DNA from: JAJDXO01 sp964620095 | GTDB lineage: Bacteria > Pseudomonadota > Alphaproteobacteria > Rhodospirillales > UBA2165 | Assembly: GCA_964620095.1 (NCBI GenBank) | Contig: CAZUGT010000071.1 | Span: 1 to 7,733, forward strand | Length of the DNA: 7,733 nucleotides | Reading direction: 5' to 3' | In this document: in pieces, positions 1 to 6,037 of the stretch | Layout: every line of letters starts with the position of its first letter | Position numbering within the stretch: position 1 is the stretch's first letter | Translations under genes and position numbers: made by a program | Notes under the pieces: generated by a model | The model's input: the letters and a program-made list of their open reading frames with translations, nothing else | What the model was told of the DNA's origin: nothing | Databases searched by the model: none

Positions 1-492
1 GCAGCGCTCCATCTCGGCGATGGCCATTTCGGTGTTTTGCAGCGGCACGGTGCCGAGGCCCACCAGACGGTCCGGATATTGGGCGACGGCTTCGGCGAGG
101 TCGTCGTTTTCCATCCGCGATGCCTTCCGCCCGATCTCCGGTTCGGCCCAGTAGTAGAATTGATAGGGCGAGATGGAGACTGCCTGGATATCCACCCCCA
201 TCCGGTCCATGTCGGCGATACGCTCCTCGAGGGAGAGCATCTTCGGCTTGATGAATTCGATCTGCTGGGCGTTCACCTTGCGGGTGATGTCGTTGCCGAA
301 TTGCAGCGGCACGAAGCCGACGCGCTCCGCTTCGGCCTTCATCATCTCCATGGCCGCCTGGCATTCCCGGTGACAGTGGACATCGACCACGAGGGTCTTG
401 GAACCGTTTGAAACGGCGGCGCCGGCGGCGCCTTCGTCGGCGGGCGAACGGGCGGCCGGCGCGTGGTGCGCGTGGGTGCATTTGAAGAACAT
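1..492 (-). CDS. ACMSD-type metal-dependent amidohydrolase, N-terminal part (runs off left edge)
   Basis: The first 164 codons are present and the frame is open to base 1, so the C-terminal half or more is missing. The family is amidohydrolase_2 (PF04909), a TIM barrel with a metal centre that includes 2-amino-3-carboxymuconate-6-semialdehyde decarboxylase (ACMSD) and related decarboxylases and hydrolases. Seen in the sequence: a His-x-His metal motif in VVDVHCH (His39 and His41), the helix-strand segment ERIADMDRMGVDIQAVSISP (about 90-109), then QFYYWAEPE, and GLGTVPLQ (145-152); all are typical of ACMSD-like proteins. ATG at 492 is preceded by an AGGGA ribosome binding site 6 nt upstream, which supports this start. 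About 34 residues precede the barrel, rich in Ala with a Cys/His cluster (CTHAHH), longer than usual. It lies 105 bp downstream of the DUF3179 gene on the same strand. Substrate unknown: the family is clear, the exact reaction is not. Confidence 0.82.
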   Translation of the reverse strand, partial: MFFKCTHAHHAPAARSPADEGAAGAAVSNGSKTLVVDVHCHRECQAAMEMMKAEAERVGFVPLQFGNDITRKVNAQQIEFIKPKMLSLEERIADMDRMGVDIQAVSISPYQFYYWAEPEIGRKASRMENDDLAEAVAQYPDRLVGLGTVPLQNTEMAIAEMERC

Positions 493-535
493 GAGAATTC
501 CCTGGACCTTGAGCGAGGACTTTGACGGCAGCCGG

Positions 536-562
536 TGTATAGGACGCCGCCGGACGCCGCAA
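536..562 (-). promoter_or_regulatory. Weak candidate promoter for the amidohydrolase gene
   Basis: On the minus strand TTGCGG (557-562) and TATACA (536-541) stand 15 bp apart, upstream of the amidohydrolase start at 492. The spacing is short and the -35 box is poor. The genes could equally be co-transcribed from upstream. The spacer holds the 10-bp tandem repeat listed separately. Confidence 0.22.
542..561. repeat. Two tandem copies of a 10-bp unit between two minus-strand genes
   Basis: The plus strand reads GGACGCCGCC followed directly by GGACGCCGCA, differing only in the last base. It lies in the 105-bp gap between the DUF3179 stop and the amidohydrolase start, about one helical turn per copy. 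This could be a protein binding site or chance in GC-rich DNA. Confidence 0.5.
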
Positions 563-597
563 CCACGGCCTGAGTCGGGCTAGCTCCGGATGCGCCG

Positions 598-2043
598 TCA
601 CATGGGCCAGAGGGCGGTCCCGGGATGGAACTGGGACCAGGCGAACCAGAACGCCTGATGGCTGCCGAGATCGGAACCGTCGGCGCCGACCGCCTTGATG
701 CCGCCGGCCTCGAGCCGCAGGCGAACGTTCTCGAAGGCGATCTCCTCGCCGTTTTTCAGCGCCAGGAACGCCTTGCTCCGCTGGAACGCCACCGGCTTGC
801 CGGACGCGGTGACGACGCCGATGACGTCCTCGTGAACCGGCAGGCGCGGGTCCACGTCGCCGACCGGGAAAATGGGGCCGTTGGCGTCCCGGCCGTTGCG
901 GAAATCGAAGTCCCGGCCAAGCGCCAGTTCCTCGACCAGCACGGTCGTCTCCGGGTGGAGCTTCTTCCATCGGCCCCAATCGGTGGTGACGACCGTGGCC
1001 TGCTCGAGCCTGAGTTTCTTCTCCGCCAGCGGCCCGGTCACCGCCGTGCCCAGAAACGTATCGAACACCGAGAACGTCCTGACGTCGTACATCACCTTGT
1101 TGGACCGGATCAGCAGCCCCGAGGTGCGCAGGATGGGCCGCTCGACCCCGCCGGGCAGCCGGTCGGTGAAGTAGGCCTGGGCGGATGCGCAGAGCGTGCA
1201 GTAGGGAATGCCCAGGTGCCTGCCGCCCAGGGTGTCGTTGACCATCTCGCGGACCTCCATGATGCGGCGCGGATAGGCCCGGTACTCGCCGTTCACCCCG
1301 ATCCCGAAAACGATGTCCCCGTCCTTGAGCCACGCCGCGTCTTTGGCGCTGCTCACCTTGGGATTGTCGGCGGCGGGAATGCAGTTGCACGGCTCGTCCG
1401 TCGTATCGTACGGGCGGTCGTCGATCAGCACGCCGCCCCAGGAAACGTGCCGCCAGTCGATATCGCCCTCGACGAAGATCTTGTCCCAGCCGGGCACCAT
1501 GGTCGTGAATATGGCGCGCTTTACCCGCAGGTAATCGGGGGGCGCCGGAATGTCCCACGCAATGAGATGATCGGTGACCGTCCCCCAATGATTGCCGATG
1601 GGCGAGCCGATCCCCAGCAGCCTCGTGGCGGCGTAGCTCAATTCGTCGTTCAGGCTGCTGGAAGAGATGAAGCGCATCAGATCGGCGATCAGCCAGACGA
1701 TGCGGGGATCCTTCCCTTCGACGATTTTTTCCAGCGCCGCCGATTGATCGCTCTCCCACCTCTGGTTGGCCATGCTGTCGATAAAGGCCGCCTTCACCGC
1801 CGACCGCAGGGTGCCGGACAGGGGGCCGTCCGGGACCGCCGGCGGATGGCCGAACCTCTCGATGACATGGTCCGGCAGCGGTTCCCTGTCCTGGGCCCGC
1901 GCCGCGCCGGACCATTCCCTAGGCCAGTCCCCAGGCCAGTCCCCAGACCAGTCCCCAGGCCAGGGCCCGGACCAGGTCAATGAAAGCGCGACCAGAAACG
2001 CGCCGAGGACAATACGGGGAGACGGGTTGCGTGCCGATGCCAT
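598..2043 (-). CDS. Secreted DUF3179 domain-containing protein
   Basis: A 481-residue protein from the chosen ATG. DUF3179 proteins are exported proteins of unknown function. Seen in the sequence: an N-terminal basic start, a hydrophobic core (about 11-24), then a Trp-rich tetrapeptide repeat (23-46) and a likely signal peptidase site at ARA-QD (about residue 50). The DUF3179 core follows: SWGGVLIDDRPYD (202-214), GEYRAYPRRI (252-261), VND, PYCTLC (280-285), SGLLIRSNKVMYD (308-320), HPETTVL (363-369). A C-terminal FWFAWSQFHPGT (465-476) closes the domain. The paired cysteines of YCTLC are characteristic of the family. An in-frame TTG at 2124 would add 27 residues, but these lack signal-peptide character and push the hydrophobic core inward, so ATG at 2043 (purine-rich GGAAAAGG upstream) is preferred. 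It is divergent from the cupin gene and upstream of the amidohydrolase gene. Family assignment is firm; the activity is unknown. Confidence 0.88.
   Translation of the reverse strand: MASARNPSPRIVLGAFLVALSLTWSGPWPGDWSGDWPGDWPREWSGAARAQDREPLPDHVIERFGHPPAVPDGPLSGTLRSAVKAAFIDSMANQRWESDQSAALEKIVEGKDPRIVWLIADLMRFISSSSLNDELSYAATRLLGIGSPIGNHWGTVTDHLIAWDIPAPPDYLRVKRAIFTTMVPGWDKIFVEGDIDWRHVSWGGVLIDDRPYDTTDEPCNCIPAADNPKVSSAKDAAWLKDGDIVFGIGVNGEYRAYPRRIMEVREMVNDTLGGRHLGIPYCTLCASAQAYFTDRLPGGVERPILRTSGLLIRSNKVMYDVRTFSVFDTFLGTAVTGPLAEKKLRLEQATVVTTDWGRWKKLHPETTVLVEELALGRDFDFRNGRDANGPIFPVGDVDPRLPVHEDVIGVVTASGKPVAFQRSKAFLALKNGEEIAFENVRLRLEAGGIKAVGADGSDLGSHQAFWFAWSQFHPGTALWPM
1907..1978. repeat. 12-bp tandem repeat (minisatellite) inside the DUF3179 signal-peptide region
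   Basis: Six consecutive 12-bp units, plus-strand consensus CCAGGCCAGTCC. The copies at 1919-1930, 1931-1942 and 1943-1954 are nearly identical; those at 1907, 1955 and 1967 are more diverged. The 12-bp period keeps the reading frame, and on the coding strand the units give six tetrapeptides of the form x-Trp-(Ser/Pro)-Gly: TWSG, PWPG, DWSG, DWPG, DWPR, EWSG. They lie between the hydrophobic core and the predicted cleavage site. Confidence 0.9.
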
Positions 2044-2102
2044 GACGGGGCCTTTTCCGTGGCTGATTGACCCGTGCGCAAGAATAGGACTGCGCCGGAC
2101 AG

Positions 2103-2129
2103 GGATACGACCAGGATACGACAAGGATA
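2103..2129. repeat. Three GGATA direct repeats at exact 11-bp spacing in the DUF3179 leader
   Basis: GGATACGAC occurs at 2103-2111 and 2114-2122, and a partial copy GGATA at 2125-2129, each starting 11 bp after the last. They lie 60-86 bp upstream of the DUF3179 start. Spacing near one helical turn would put all copies on one face of the DNA, as for an activator or repressor site, but simple tandem duplication explains them as well. Confidence 0.6.
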
Positions 2130-2147
2130 TAGAGTGGCCGTAACCCT

Positions 2148-2174
2148 ATTTTAGTCCAATCGCGTTTTCTTCAA
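2148..2174 (-). promoter_or_regulatory. Candidate promoter for the DUF3179 gene
   Basis: On the minus strand TTGAAG (2169-2174) and TAAAAT (2148-2153) are separated by 15 bp. Transcription would begin near 2141 and give a leader of about 100 nt that includes the GGATA repeats. The -10 match is good (5 of 6), but the spacing is short. Confidence 0.3.
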
Positions 2175-2238
2175 CCGGCCGCCGGGAGGGCCGGTTCGCG
2201 CGCCGCAAGCCGCACGCGATGTACGGTTGTCAGGCGCA

Positions 2239-2268
2239 GTTTTATATTTTACGGTTTTATCCTGTAAT
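2239..2268 (+). promoter_or_regulatory. AT-rich probable promoter region for the cupin gene
   Basis: An A/T-rich island, unusual in this GC-rich window, lies 45-75 bp upstream of the cupin start. It contains TGTAAT (2263-2268), a 5 of 6 match to a -10 box, but no clear -35 box at standard spacing. The region is likely where transcription starts; the exact boxes are uncertain. Confidence 0.35.
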
Positions 2269-2312
2269 TTGGAAACGGCGCGGCCGGAAAAGCCGCGGGA
2301 AGGAACCAAGCC

Positions 2313-2891
2313 ATGACCTACAGCTTTGAGCAATTCTGCGCGGATATCCGGGCCGCCTATGACGAGGCCGGCGAGGCCGACCTCGAACAAATCCGCCTGA
2401 ACCTCGAACGCTTGATTCGCGAGAACCAGCCCTTCGTCGAAGAACATTGCGGGCCGGATGCCGATGGCGGCGTGGTGGAACTCTATCAGGACCCGGAGAA
2501 GGGATTTCTGGTCTATGCCCACGGCTACGCCGAGGGGAAGACGTCTCCGCCCCATGATCACGGGGCGTCCTGGGCGGTTTACGGACAGGCCAAGAAGTTC
2601 ACCGACATGACCGAGTGGAACCGCCTCGACGACAAATCCAGGGACGGCTACGCCGAGATCGAGTCGGCCAGAAAATACCGGCTCGAACCGGGCATGGCCG
2701 GCAAGTTCGGTCCCCATGAAATCCACCAGATTCATTTCGAAACCGGCGCGCGGTTTGTCCGTGTCACAGGCGCAGATCTGTTCCAGGAGGAAACCCTGAC
2801 CTATCAGCCGGATACCAATGGCGTGGTCGCCACGACCGTCGGCTCGGCGGCCAACGCCGGCGAAAATCTGGAGAAGAGGCACATCGCCTAG
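2313..2891 (+). CDS. Cupin protein resembling cysteine dioxygenase (metal-dependent double-stranded beta-helix)
   Basis: A 192-residue cytosolic protein with no signal peptide or membrane segment. Seen: a helical N-terminus (1-45), then a cupin motif 1 of the form G-x5-H-x-H (Gly75, His81, His83; PPHDHG), followed by SWAVYGQ, where the usual motif-1 glutamate is absent. A second His cluster HEIHQIH (His135, 138, 141) probably supplies the third metal ligand, and RFVRVTG completes a strand. A three-His iron site lacking the glutamate is how cysteine/thiol dioxygenases differ from most cupins, so a mononuclear-iron thiol or small-molecule dioxygenase is a reasonable inference, but the substrate is unknown. 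The start has a good ribosome binding site (GGGAAGGA, 7 nt before ATG). It is divergent from the DUF3179 gene and converges with the permease gene, 25 bp between stops. Confidence 0.72.
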   Translation: MTYSFEQFCADIRAAYDEAGEADLEQIRLNLERLIRENQPFVEEHCGPDADGGVVELYQDPEKGFLVYAHGYAEGKTSPPHDHGASWAVYGQAKKFTDMTEWNRLDDKSRDGYAEIESARKYRLEPGMAGKFGPHEIHQIHFETGARFVRVTGADLFQEETLTYQPDTNGVVATTVGSAANAGENLEKRHIA

Positions 2892-2916
2892 AGCCGATCC
2901 AGGCGCTGCGTCCTCC

Positions 2917-3852
2917 CTACGCGGGCAATGCGATCAGCAATGCCGATACGGTGAAAACGGAGGCCACGGTGCTCACGACGATGATGCCGGAGACCTGCTC
3001 CACGTAAATCTGCCGTTCCTGGGCCACGACGAAAGCGACGGCCGCTGTCGGCAGAGCCGACAGCAGGACGGCGGAGGATGCCCAGAAGGGTTCCATGTCG
3101 AACACGAACGTCACGGCGATCCAGGTCAGCAGGGGATGGAGGCAGATTTTGATCGCCACGAAGGCGCCGATCTCGCTGGGTCTCGCGCGAACCGTCCGGT
3201 TCACGAAGGACATGCCGATCGCGAACAGCGCCGCCGGCCCCGCGGCGGAACCCAGCAAATCCAGGAACCGCGAGACCGGCGACGCCAGTTCGACGGCGTA
3301 GAAGCTGAACGGCAGCGCGATGATCGGCGCACTGACCAGGGGGTTTTTTGCGAGCGCGGCGAGGATGTTCCAAATCGTCGGGAGAAGCGGCTGCCGCTCC
3401 TGTTGGTTCATTTCAAGAAGCGCGATGGTGCCGCCGACGAACACCGTGATGACGGCGACGGTGGCGACGATCGCGGGCGCCACGTTCTCCGGTCCGAATG
3501 CCGTCAGGAAGAGCGGGATGCCGAGGTAGCCGGTATTGGCGAAGACGCCCGCCAGCGCCGAGAGGCCGACCACGGGGAGACGCTGGCCGAACAGACACCG
3601 ACCCACGGCAATCGCGGCGACGTAGGTGACCAGTGACGCCCCCAGGATCGCGCCGATGAACGGCCAGTTGAGAATGACCGCGATCGGCGCCTTGGCGGTA
3701 GAGCCGAAGAGCAATGCCGGGAGAGCGAAATAGTAAACAAACCCGTTCAGGGCCCGGGCGGATTGGGGCCCCAGAAGCCCCGATCTGCCGGCCAGGTAGC
3801 CGCACAAAATCAGCGCGAATACGGGAAAGGATACGTCCAGGAGGATCAACAA
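2917..3852 (-). CDS. AEC family (auxin efflux carrier-like) transporter
   Basis: A 311-residue inner-membrane protein of the Mem_trans/AEC family (PF03547), whose bacterial members move organic anions such as malate or malonate; the substrate here cannot be read from sequence. About ten hydrophobic segments are visible as two five-helix halves joined by a polar loop (QQERQPL, about 150-156). Family-like motifs: LNGFVYYFALPALLF (35-49), FANTGYLGIPL (104-114), KNPL (169-172), GPAALFAIGMSF (205-216), HPLLTW (239-244) and ALPTAAVAFVVAQ (266-278). No ATG or GTG fits the family's usual N-terminus. The start is TTG at 3852 (or the adjacent TTG at 3849), with an AAGGA about 12 nt upstream, and yields the standard opening VSFPVFALILCGYLAG. 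It lies 108 bp downstream of tRNA-Gln on the same strand and converges with the cupin gene. No terminator is obvious between the convergent genes. Confidence 0.88.
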   Translation of the reverse strand: MLILLDVSFPVFALILCGYLAGRSGLLGPQSARALNGFVYYFALPALLFGSTAKAPIAVILNWPFIGAILGASLVTYVAAIAVGRCLFGQRLPVVGLSALAGVFANTGYLGIPLFLTAFGPENVAPAIVATVAVITVFVGGTIALLEMNQQERQPLLPTIWNILAALAKNPLVSAPIIALPFSFYAVELASPVSRFLDLLGSAAGPAALFAIGMSFVNRTVRARPSEIGAFVAIKICLHPLLTWIAVTFVFDMEPFWASSAVLLSALPTAAVAFVVAQERQIYVEQVSGIIVVSTVASVFTVSALLIALPA

Positions 3853-3960
3853 ACTAGTTTTCGGTCCTTCCGCAGTGGCGGGCTGTATCTATTAACAATC
3901 GTGGAATCTGAAAGAAGCCAGTTGGCCGTCCAAATGGGCTGTTTGCTCTGTGGCGGGAGA

Positions 3961-4035
3961 TGGCTGGGGCGCAGGGATTTGAACCCCAATTTTCCGGGTC
4001 AGAGCCGGACGTAATAGCCATTATACGACGCCCCA
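3961..4035 (-). tRNA. tRNA-Gln(CUG), CCA encoded
   Basis: The minus strand folds into a full 75-nt cloverleaf. The acceptor stem is TGGGGCG/CGCCCCA with U1-A72, a weak first pair also found in E. coli tRNA-Gln. The discriminator is G and CCA is encoded (3961-3963 on plus). The D arm has a 3-bp GTA/TAC stem with GG in the loop. The anticodon stem is TCCGG/CCGGA around loop CTCTGAC, giving anticodon CUG, which reads CAG. The variable region is only 4 nt (AAAT). The T arm is TGGGG-TTCAAAT-CCCTG, with two wobble pairs at its outer end. Acceptor, anticodon and discriminator all agree with glutamine. Confidence 0.96.
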
Positions 4036-4040
4036 GCAGG

Positions 4041-4077
4041 GGGCGTATGTTTACTCCAACCCGGCCTGCAAAAACAA
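4041..4077 (-). promoter_or_regulatory. Candidate promoter of tRNA-Gln
   Basis: On the minus strand TTGTTT (4072-4077, preceded by C, giving the CTTG often seen in alphaproteobacterial -35 boxes) and TAAACA (4048-4053) are 18 bp apart. The -10 ends 12 bp before the mature 5' end, so transcription would start a few bases upstream of the tRNA, the usual arrangement. Confidence 0.4.
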
Positions 4078-4149
4078 GCCGCCGTTGGGGGATAGGCCCC
4101 GGCCCCGATCCGGGCTATTCTCATATGGACGAATTCAGGGCTGAGACCG

Positions 4150-5238
4150 ATGGATTACGGGGAGGACGGCGGAACAAGCCGCCCGAACAAAAAGACCCGG
4201 GCCAAAAACAAGGCCAAAGGGCCGAGCGGAACCGGACTGTACCGGCGGCGGCGCAAGCCGGCGAAGACTTATGGCGCGCTCGATCTCGGCACCAACAACT
4301 GCCGGCTGCTGATCGCCAAGCCGACCATCGACGGCTTCCGGGTGGTGACCTCGTTTTCGCGGATCGTGCGCCTCGGCGAAGGAATGGCCGGGGACGACCG
4401 GTTGTGCGAGGACGCCATGGACCGGGCGATCGAGGCGCTCGACGTATGCGCCAGGAAGCTCGAACAGTTCGACGTCGCCCGCACCCGCAACATCGCCACC
4501 GAAGCCTGCCGGCGGGCGGTCAACTGCGGCGACTTCATCGAACGCATCGAGAGCCGGACCGGGCTGAGACTGGAAACCATCTCTTCCCGGGAAGAGGCGC
4601 GGCTGGCGCTGGCCGGCTGCAAGAGCCTGCTTGCCGACGATCCGCCCCACGCCCTAGTGTTCGATATCGGCGGCGGCTCCACCGAGCTGGTCTGGGCGGC
4701 GCGGGACGGCGACGACGGGTTCAAGATCGCCGACACCTTGTCCCTTCCCGTGGGCGTGGTGACCCTGTCGGAGATTTGCGGCACCGGCGTCGTATCCCGG
4801 GAAGCCTATGAAGACATGGTCGACACCGTGGCCCGGCACCTGCCCGAGTTCTGCCGGCGCAACCGCATCGCCGGCCGGGTCGGCCGGGGCCGGGTGCAAA
4901 TGCTTGGGACCTCCGGGACCGTGACCACCTTGGGCGCCGTGCATCTGGAACTCCCCCGCTACTCCCGGTCCCACATCGACGGCCTGCACATCGATTTCGG
5001 CGCCCTCGAGCGCGCCTCGGACCGGCTGACCGGCATGGACTATGACGGCCGCGCCGCCATCCCGTGCATCGGGCACGAGCGCGCCGAACTGGTGGTGCCG
5101 GGCTGCGCCATTCTGGAGGCCATCTGCCGGTGCTGGCCGGTCGGATCGCTGCGGATCGCCGACCGGGGCCTGCGCGAGGGCATCCTCCTCGAACTGATGG
5201 CGATGGACCGGGTCGCGGCCGCCCAGCCCGCCGCCTGA
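4150..5238 (+). CDS. ppx: Ppx/GppA family exopolyphosphatase / pppGpp phosphatase
   Basis: A 362-residue cytosolic enzyme of the ASKHA (actin-like ATPase) fold that removes terminal phosphate from polyphosphate and/or turns pppGpp into ppGpp; the two activities cannot be told apart by sequence. Motifs in order: phosphate-1 loop ALDLGTNNCRLL (43-54), RNIATEA (113-119), SREEA (146-150; Glu149 is the likely catalytic base), phosphate-2 loop FDIGGGSTEL (171-180), adenosine-type loop MLGTSGTVTTL (251-261), and ERAELVVPGCAI (310-321). It is a short form without the C-terminal HD-type extension of the roughly 500-residue E. coli proteins, common in alphaproteobacteria. The first 40 residues are a Lys/Arg-rich, probably disordered tail. 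The ribosome binding site is weak (AGGG about 10 nt before ATG). rlmE follows after only 9 nt, so the two are likely co-translated. The gene name could equally be gppA. Confidence 0.9.
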   Translation: MDYGEDGGTSRPNKKTRAKNKAKGPSGTGLYRRRRKPAKTYGALDLGTNNCRLLIAKPTIDGFRVVTSFSRIVRLGEGMAGDDRLCEDAMDRAIEALDVCARKLEQFDVARTRNIATEACRRAVNCGDFIERIESRTGLRLETISSREEARLALAGCKSLLADDPPHALVFDIGGGSTELVWAARDGDDGFKIADTLSLPVGVVTLSEICGTGVVSREAYEDMVDTVARHLPEFCRRNRIAGRVGRGRVQMLGTSGTVTTLGAVHLELPRYSRSHIDGLHIDFGALERASDRLTGMDYDGRAAIPCIGHERAELVVPGCAILEAICRCWPVGSLRIADRGLREGILLELMAMDRVAAAQPAA

Positions 5239-5247
5239 GCGCCGGTC

Positions 5248-5928
5248 GTGGCGAAAGGACGCGGGCGGAAACGCCAATCCAGCCGCAGCCTCACGGTCCG
5301 GGTGAAAACCGCCAAGGGGCGCAAATCGTCGTCCACCCGCTGGCTCCGGCGCCAGCTCAACGACCCCTACGTGGCCCAGGCCCGGCGCGACGGCTACCGC
5401 TCGCGGGCGGCCTACAAGCTCTTGGAACTGGACGACCGGTTCAGCCTGCTCCGCAAGGGAATGCGGGTGCTCGATCTGGGCGCGGCGCCGGGGGGCTGGA
5501 CGCAGGTGGCGGCGGCCGAGACCGGGGGCGGGGTCGTCGCCCTCGATATTCTGGAAATGGAGGACATTCCCGGGGCCGCCGTTCTTCAGGGCGACATCCA
5601 TGACGAGGACGCGCCGGCCCGGATCACCGGGGCCCTGGGCGGCAAGGCGGACCTGGTGCTGAGCGACATGGCGCCGCCGCTCTCCGGCCACGCCGGGACC
5701 GACCATTTGCGGACCATGGCGCTGGTCGAGGCGGCCTACGATCTGGCACTCGGCGTCCTGGCGCCGGGCGGCGGATTCGTCGCCAAGGTCTTTCAGGGCG
5801 GCACCGAGGCCCGACTGCTGGCCGACATGAAGCGGCGCTTCCACTCGGTCCGCCACGCCAAGCCGCCGGCAAGCCGCGCCGAATCGGCGGAGATCTACGT
5901 CGTCGCCACGGGGTTCCGGGAGACCTGA
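5248..5928 (+). CDS. rlmE: 23S rRNA (uridine-2552) 2'-O-methyltransferase RlmE (FtsJ/RrmJ)
   Basis: A 226-residue SAM-dependent methyltransferase that methylates the ribose of U2552 in the A-loop of 23S rRNA, a late step in 50S assembly. The catalytic K-D-K-E set is complete: Lys57 (RSRAAYKL), Asp140 (LSDMAP), Lys180 (VAKVFQGG) and Glu215 (ESAEIYVV). The SAM loop is VLDLGAAPGGW (74-84), with acidic ribose-binding Asp100 (VALD). The start is GTG at 5248; the first in-frame ATG (residue 72) would remove Lys57, so GTG is the reasonable choice. No clear ribosome binding site is seen, and the 9-nt gap from the ppx stop suggests translational coupling. The N-terminal basic tail (SSRSLTVRVKTAKGRK) is longer than in E. 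coli RlmE and of the kind seen in alphaproteobacterial homologues; it likely helps bind rRNA. Confidence 0.95.
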   Translation: MAKGRGRKRQSSRSLTVRVKTAKGRKSSSTRWLRRQLNDPYVAQARRDGYRSRAAYKLLELDDRFSLLRKGMRVLDLGAAPGGWTQVAAAETGGGVVALDILEMEDIPGAAVLQGDIHDEDAPARITGALGGKADLVLSDMAPPLSGHAGTDHLRTMALVEAAYDLALGVLAPGGGFVAKVFQGGTEARLLADMKRRFHSVRHAKPPASRAESAEIYVVATGFRET

Positions 5929-5981
5929 CGTTCCCCTAACCCGTTGAGGCGATTGGCGTTGCCGGGGTGTGTCCTGGCGGC

Positions 5982-6009
5982 TTGGATTTGGCTCCCATCT
6001 GTGTATGAT
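5982..6009 (+). promoter_or_regulatory. Probable guaB promoter
   Basis: TTGGAT (5982-5987) and TATGAT (6004-6009) are separated by 16 bp. Transcription would start near 6016, leaving a leader of about 22 nt with a GGAG ribosome binding site 5 nt before the guaB ATG. The leader is too short for a riboswitch. This makes guaB independent of the ppx-rlmE transcript, although readthrough is possible because no terminator is evident in 5929-5981. Confidence 0.55.
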
Positions 6010-6037
6010 CGGGCGCCAACTCTGATACGGAGATGGC

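Noticed and set aside
625..1983. Plus-strand open frame opposite the DUF3179 gene
   Set aside because: No domain, Arg/Pro/Gly/Ala-rich, and its PRPVPRPV end is only the antisense reading of the 12-bp repeat.
2151..2882. Minus-strand open frame opposite the cupin gene
   Set aside because: The plus-strand cupin has clear motifs and a good ribosome binding site; the antisense frame has neither.
2818..3636. Plus-strand open frame opposite the AEC permease
   Set aside because: Highly charged, low-complexity sequence antisense to a clear membrane transporter.
3763..4811. Plus-strand open frames crossing the tRNA (for example MAGAQGFEPQF and LGRRDLNPNF)
   Set aside because: These are translations of the reverse complement of tRNA-Gln, a well-known source of false gene calls; the longer one then runs out of frame over the real ppx gene.
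5970..5987. Possible terminator hairpin between rlmE and guaB (GCCGGG...CCTGGC, 5970-5987)
   Set aside because: Only six pairs with one G-T, no T-run after it, and it abuts the guaB -35 box.
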